Assembly: GCA_031769625.1 (NCBI GenBank)
Contig: JAUIMM010000169.1
Location: forward strand, 11,528,001 to 11,592,000
Length of the DNA stretch: 64,000 nt
Reading direction: 5' to 3'
From: Taudactylus pleione
Lineage: Eukaryota; Chordata; Amphibia; Anura; Myobatrachidae
In this document: positions 59,078 through 64,000 of the stretch, piece after piece
Position numbering within the stretch: position 1 is the stretch's first letter
Layout: the number at the start of each line of letters is the position of its first letter
Translations under genes and position numbers: made by a program
Notes under the pieces: generated by a model
Seen by the model: only the letters and a program-made list of their open reading frames with translations
The model's database searches: none
What the model was told of the DNA's origin: nothing

Positions 59078-61062
59078 CATGTAGGGTACCACAGAGCGTG
59101 GTTAGTGTTCTCAATATGCTGTTAAAACAGTAAAATACCCCTTGCTACTTTCTACAGTTATATGACAATAAGATGACAATTTATAGGTGTGAAATATATA
59201 TATCTTATACATAGGCAACCAATTAGGAGTCAGGTAGTGCGATGCCAGAGTCTGTAAGGTTGGTGCACTTGCTGAAATATGGTGGTTCCTGCGTATTCTC
59301 TCTGCTATCCTGCATGTAGTCTCCATCTCCTGCATCCACTCTTTGGGGATTTGGAAGATGACATCTGTCAGCACCAAAGAAGCTCAAATCAGCGGCTTTT
59401 GCGATGATTGGATGTCCTTTCACCAGGGTCGTTCCCGTGTTCAACCCTGTTCACTACCTGGGTCGACCCGGCAATAACCCGGGTTATTTGGGTACTGTAA
59501 AAGGGGTATTAGAAAAGGGTCTTGTGTTAGTGGCTTGCTGTACACCCATTGCTCTGTGTAAATGTTGCCTGCAGCATCAAAAGTAGTAACGCTCAGTACA
59601 TAGTGCACTATACAACACGGAGGCTCTGAGCACACACTTTGAATACTCTGTAAAAAAATTAGGAAAATGTAGATGGTTTCGGGAGTTATATAATAGGATC
59701 TGAGATTATGGACCCGGCGTGATTTTGTCACTAAATTTAAAGCAACAATCAGTTATAAGGATAGGTTTGCTTTATAATTGATTGCCGCTTTAAATTTAGC
59801 GGTGACTTCACTGAAATCATGTCAGTCCTGTGATCTTGGAACCTGTTACATAACTCCCTTTGTCTTCAATTTAAATAGACATTTATCAACACCTGTGTGT
59901 ACAGGGCCTTGGCCTAATTAGAAATTTCCAATAGAAATAATAACCCTTTCCCCATTTATACCAACCATCATCACTAGGTTTTTCTCAGTTACTGCTTGCA
60001 TGTGGACTTAAAGTAAATGATTTCTAAATGGTGATGTCATTATCTACCCATCTTAGAGGAAGGTGAATTTAAATCTTTACTAAATGTCAGAGGCGATTTG
60101 TTTATTAAAAAGTATTCATAAATTATTCCCTACAGTGCTATATTTCTGTATAAGCCATCCTCCATATTACTAGGGGTATAAATATGATGAGGTAGCTTTT
60201 GCAAGCTGCTCCTTCTCAGCAGGTTTGACATCAAAACGCGCTGGAATTTACAGTTAATATCAGCGCAGCTATAAGTTTTGAGCTCAAAGCAGGAATTTCA
60301 TAAATATACCTGTAGGAATTTGGGAGTAAATATACTGTACTTCCTAGTCAGTGACTTGGATCAATAAAGTAGCTTTTTGGAAGTAATTTATTTGACTATA
60401 TATCATTATTTTCCAATGTTCTTGATGTATACAGTATACTGTACTCCACATCCTCTAGTCTGCTAACGGAATATGCTGGCCCTAAAGACAGTTTAGTAAT
60501 AGTTCTTATACCCATAGAACCTTTAGAACTACTGCACATAATGTTATTGGCTATAATATTAACCACTCCCCAAAACAGTTGTATATCTTTACTCTTCTAC
60601 AGAAACCCTAGGTATGGATAATGTTTGAACAGTGGTTCTTAAGTGTTTTAATAGTAATTGTTATAATTGTAATTATTATAAACTAATAAGTACTTATGTG
60701 TGAATGTATAAGTGAAAAAGGGGGTAAATTTCCATTTTTTTTTAGCCTTTTAAATGTTATATTTGACTATTGTCTCCCAAATGTCACCGTGATTTATTTA
60801 ATGTCACTACATGGGATTTCCTGGGAATTAGTCTAATATTTTACTGTGCTGTGGATGTCAGTGTTTGCTCTGCAAACATCTTACTGACCAAGCTCTGAAG
60901 TCTTATAGAAGAGCCTGTACAGATGGAGAGAGGACAATAGCTCATTTCAGTATTTATTTCCACTTACTAAATAGTCAACTCATTAGGTAGCAGTCCAATC
61001 GGATTATAAAGAAATGTAATAAAAGTGCTATATAATAGTTGTGGAGCATTAAAGAATATACA
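59078..61062. repeat. Tandem duplication, unit 1 (1,985 bp)
   Basis: The first 1,044 bp (59078-60121) recur almost unchanged at 61063-62114, including an identical 60-codon open frame. The remaining 941 bp (60122-61062) appear once in the window. A tandem duplication of the whole unit with the second copy cut by a retroposon explains this. A 60-bp piece (59255-59325) also has a partial copy at 59020-59084. Confidence 0.75.
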
Positions 61063-62114
61063 CATGTAGGGTACCACAGAGCGCGGTTAGTGTTCTCAAT
61101 ATGCTGTTAAAACCGTAAAATACCCCTTGCTACTTTCTACAGTTATATGACAATAAGATGACAGTTTATAGGTGTGAAATATACAGTATATATCTTATAC
61201 ATAGGCAACCAATTAGGAGTCAGGTAGTGCGATGCCAGAGTCTGTAAGGTTGGTGCACTTGCTGAAATATGGTGGTTTCTGCGTGTCCTCTCTGCTATCC
61301 TGCATGTAGTCTCCATCTCCTGCATCCGCTCTGTGGGGAGTTGGAAGATGACATCTCCTGTCAGCGCCCAAGAAGCTCAAATCAGGGGCTTTTGCGATGA
61401 TTGGATGTCCTTTCACCAGGGTCGTTCCCGTGTTCAACCCTGTTCACTACCTGGGTCGACCCGGCAATAACCCGGGTTATTTGGGTACTGTAAAAGGGGT
61501 ATTAGAAAAGGGTCTTGTGTTAGTGGCTTGCTGTACACCCATTGCTCTGTGTAAATGTTGCCTGCAGCATCAAAAGTAGTAACGCTCAGTACATAGTGCA
61601 CTATACAACACGGAGGCTCTGAGCACACACTTTGAATACTCTGTAAAAAAATTAGGAAAATGTAGATGGTTTTGGGAGTTATATAATAGGATCTGAGATT
61701 ATGGACCCGGCGTGATTTTGTCACTAAATTTAAAGCAACAATCAGTTATAAGGATAGGTTTGCTTTATAATTGATTGCCGCTTTAAATTTAGCGGTGACT
61801 TCACTGAAATCATGTCAGTCCTGTGATCTTGGAACCTGTTACATAACTCCCTTTGTCTTCAATTTAAATAGACATTTATCAACACCTGTGTGTACAGGGC
61901 CTTGGCCTTATTAGAAATTTCCAATAAAAATAATAACCCTTTCCCTATTTATACCAACCATCATCACTAGGTTCTTCTCAGTTACTGCTTGCGTGTGGAC
62001 TTAAAGTAAATGATTTCTAAATGGTGATGTCATTACCTACCCATCTTAGAGGAAGGTGAATTTAAATCTTTACTAAATGTCAGAGGCGATTTGTTTATTA
62101 AAAATTATTCATAA
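61063..62114. repeat. Tandem duplication, unit 2, interrupted at 62114
   Basis: Near-identical to 59078-60121 with a few percent substitutions and small indels. Similarity ends exactly where the L1-like 5' end begins. Confidence 0.85.
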
Positions 62115-64000
62115 GGGGGAGTGTGGCTTGGTCAGCACTGTGAGCAGACATGCTGCTTTCCGCTCCTGACCTCCGGTGCCTTTTTGGGGGATATTATAGA
62201 GGCTTCCTGCCTCCAACTCACTCTCCCAGTGCTTGCTCCGTGCCCAGACACCTACCCGCTACGCTTGGGTTACCCGGGAGACAGGAGGCAGCTCCGTTAG
62301 CGGAGCTCTGGAAAGTCGGGCTTACGATTAGGCTGAAGCTGCGGGCTGGAGTGTGGATGCGGCTCCTTCTCTCCGCGCTGCACACGCATCGTCACCGGGA
62401 CTCCGGACCATCTACATAAAGGATATAAATAAAGGATAATAATAATAATAATCTACATGACCGCCGGTTACAGTCTCCTGGACACCCGCTTTCAGCTGGA
62501 CACCCGCTGCCACTGACGGGGTGGTCTACGGGTATGCTATAACCCCGCTATCGCGGAGCTCCCGTCCGCCATTTTGGATACATGCCTGTGTCACTAAGCT
62601 GCCGGGGCTCATTGCTGCCAGGGATTGCAGTGGGATTCTATAAGTTTTGGGCTAATACAAGTCCTGCTAAGTTTTGACTGCCCTGGGATCAGTGCTTTCA
62701 CCCTCTGCAGACACACTGCCCTGCTGGCTGCCTTCTTTTTTATACATACATCTCTGCCTGTCTTCCTCTGGAGCCTGAATACACCATCATATAGCCCTCT
62801 ATGGTATCGTGGAGATTTATATCATTATAAAATGGACCTATAGTGCTCAACTTGTCAGCTGCTTGTTGCTTGCGTTATAATGCCCTCTCACAGCATGTTT
62901 CCCTTTTAGGGATGGAGACACCCTCGCCCATGCAGTATTAAAGTGCATAAATGTTCATATCACATCACTACTGTCTTCTAAAGGTCACTTATGCATTTAT
63001 TTGTATTACATCCTGTTCCGCAATGCCGCCTAAACACGGAGGGAAAGCTCAGCGTTTACCAGCAAATGTCCAGTTCCCTACTCCATCCTCCACTAAACAG
63101 AAATCATCAACTTCGTCATCACTGAAAAATGCACTGACCTCTGATGCACCATACTCCCATGGCTCCATGACCCCGGCTGATTTGGGACTAGATCTGGATC
63201 CAGTAGCTCCTCTCACTACACAATCTATGTTCCAGACGTTCGCAGCTTTTCGCACTGATATCCTCTCTGGGGTGGAATCCTCAGTTCAGTCGCTTAAAAC
63301 GGAGCTTGTGGGATTAAGTGGTCGTACAGATCATTTGGAGGGAAAGATGGGCGAATTGGTTTCCTCACACAATGACCTTCTAACTGCTCATTCTGAGCTA
63401 CAAGCAGAAGTATCATCTATTCGTGATAAAATGGCGGATATGAAAGACAGGTCGAGAAGGAATAATATTACAATTCGGGGTATCCCTGATTCAGTTGCTC
63501 CTACAGAATTACAAGAATATGTAACCAAATTATTCCAAAAACTCCTCCCCTCGGCTTCACCTCAAGACCTTCTCATCGACAGAGTTCATCGTCTGCCTAA
63601 GCCGAGAGTGGGGACTAACAGCTTCCCTAGAGATACCCTGTTGCGAATTGACTTTTATCATGTCAAAGAACTTATTCTGAGAGCTGCCAGGCAAACTGAA
63701 GGATCCAATACACTGGGAGGTCTTCAGATCTTCCCGGACTTCCCGACGCATACCTTGGCTAAGAGACGTTCGTTTCATTCCATCATTGCAGCGCTCCGTG
63801 AATACGATATTTCCTACCGCTGGGGTCAAGCTCCTAGTACAATATGAATCATCCTCATATGTTATCTCTACAGTTGAAGCTGGCATTAATTTAAACGCGG
63901 AATGGGATATCACCGTGTCCACAGCTACTTCTAGATCTTCTGATTGTGCTTCCCCTGATTGATCGTGTTTCCAAGAGATCATAATATACGTAGTTATTTC
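62115..64000 (+). mobile_element. L1-like non-LTR retroposon, 5' part, cut by window end
   Basis: Starts GGGGGAGTGTGGCTTGGTCA and has a GC-rich leader of about 900 bp with CTCC/TGCC-rich internal-promoter character, then ORF1. ORF2 (endonuclease/reverse transcriptase) would lie beyond the window. Confidence 0.8.
63023..63847 (+). pseudogene. L1-like ORF1 protein, frameshifted near its C-terminus
   Basis: The likely start is MPPKHGGKAQR at 63023; an in-frame ATG at 62951 precedes it. Order seen: Ser/Thr-rich N-terminus, coiled coil (about residues 65-140: SVQSLKTELVGLSGRTDHLE, then a further heptad stretch), RRM-like domain (DRSRRNNITIRGIPDSV, DLLIDRVHRLPKP), then the C-terminal domain. ORF1 proteins are RNA-binding chaperones of L1 elements. 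At about 63820 a small indel after YRWG shifts the frame; the natural continuation (KLLVQYESSSYVISTVEAG) lies in the next frame to a stop near 63962. Confidence 0.85.

Noticed and set aside
59404..61579. Identical 60-codon frames at 59404-59586 and 61397-61579 as a conserved small gene
   Set aside because: Identity follows from the near-identical tandem duplication, which is equally similar outside the frame.
1..64000. Prokaryotic defence, secretion or phage system
   Set aside because: Spliced vertebrate gene, microsatellites, SINE/LINE and MITEs throughout; no operon-like gene packing.

Overview
The window is a piece of vertebrate nuclear genome. It carries one real protein-coding gene on the minus strand, set in long repeat-rich introns. 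The gene is FHDC1 (FH2 domain containing 1, also called INF1), an inverted formin that binds microtubules. The repeat landscape points to an amphibian, most likely a frog or toad: many short foldback DNA transposons with 3-bp TTA target duplications, hAT-type MITEs, an L2-tailed SINE, a Tc1-like element and an L1-like retroposon. That taxonomic call rests on recalled resemblance to anuran repeats, not on a search.

FHDC1 fills positions 1 to about 43,000-44,500 and reads right to left. All eleven coding exons were placed by matching translated segments to the FHDC1 family and finding GT-AG borders in phase: 34073-33597, 19138-19077, 18021-17919, 13386-13301, 12478-12378, 9630-9560, 9463-9356, 7839-7769, 4063-3946, 2538-2374 and 2053-80. 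Their sum is 3,336 nt, an uninterrupted frame of 1,111 codons plus stop. FH1 and the start of FH2 lie in the first coding exon, the rest of FH2 in nine small exons, and the microtubule-binding tail in one 2-kb last exon. The 3'UTR runs off the left edge. One or two candidate non-coding first exons lie in a GC-rich patch at 43.1-44.5 kb.

The introns and the 44.6-64 kb upstream flank are made largely of mobile-element remains. At least ten foldback elements are flanked by TTA, or by a TWA- or TGA-like triplet, as expected for the PIF/Harbinger superfamily. The only Harbinger coding remains visible are at 53.9-54.1 kb (transposase tail) and 56.7-58.95 kb (Myb/SANT-like partner). Two hAT MITEs with 8-bp target duplications (5.77-6.29 and 57.04-57.92 kb) each carry a different TTA-flanked MITE at the same internal base. 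A family of about 540-bp elements (29.84, 31.77, 52.76 kb and a partial at 24.84 kb) consists of a chain of adjacent hairpins whose arms differ between copies but stay paired.

The right edge holds a 1,985-bp tandem duplication (59.08-61.06 kb and 61.06-62.11 kb onward). Its second copy is cut by an L1-like retroposon with a frameshifted ORF1 that continues past position 64,000. No RNA gene, CRISPR array, prokaryotic feature or second host gene could be supported.
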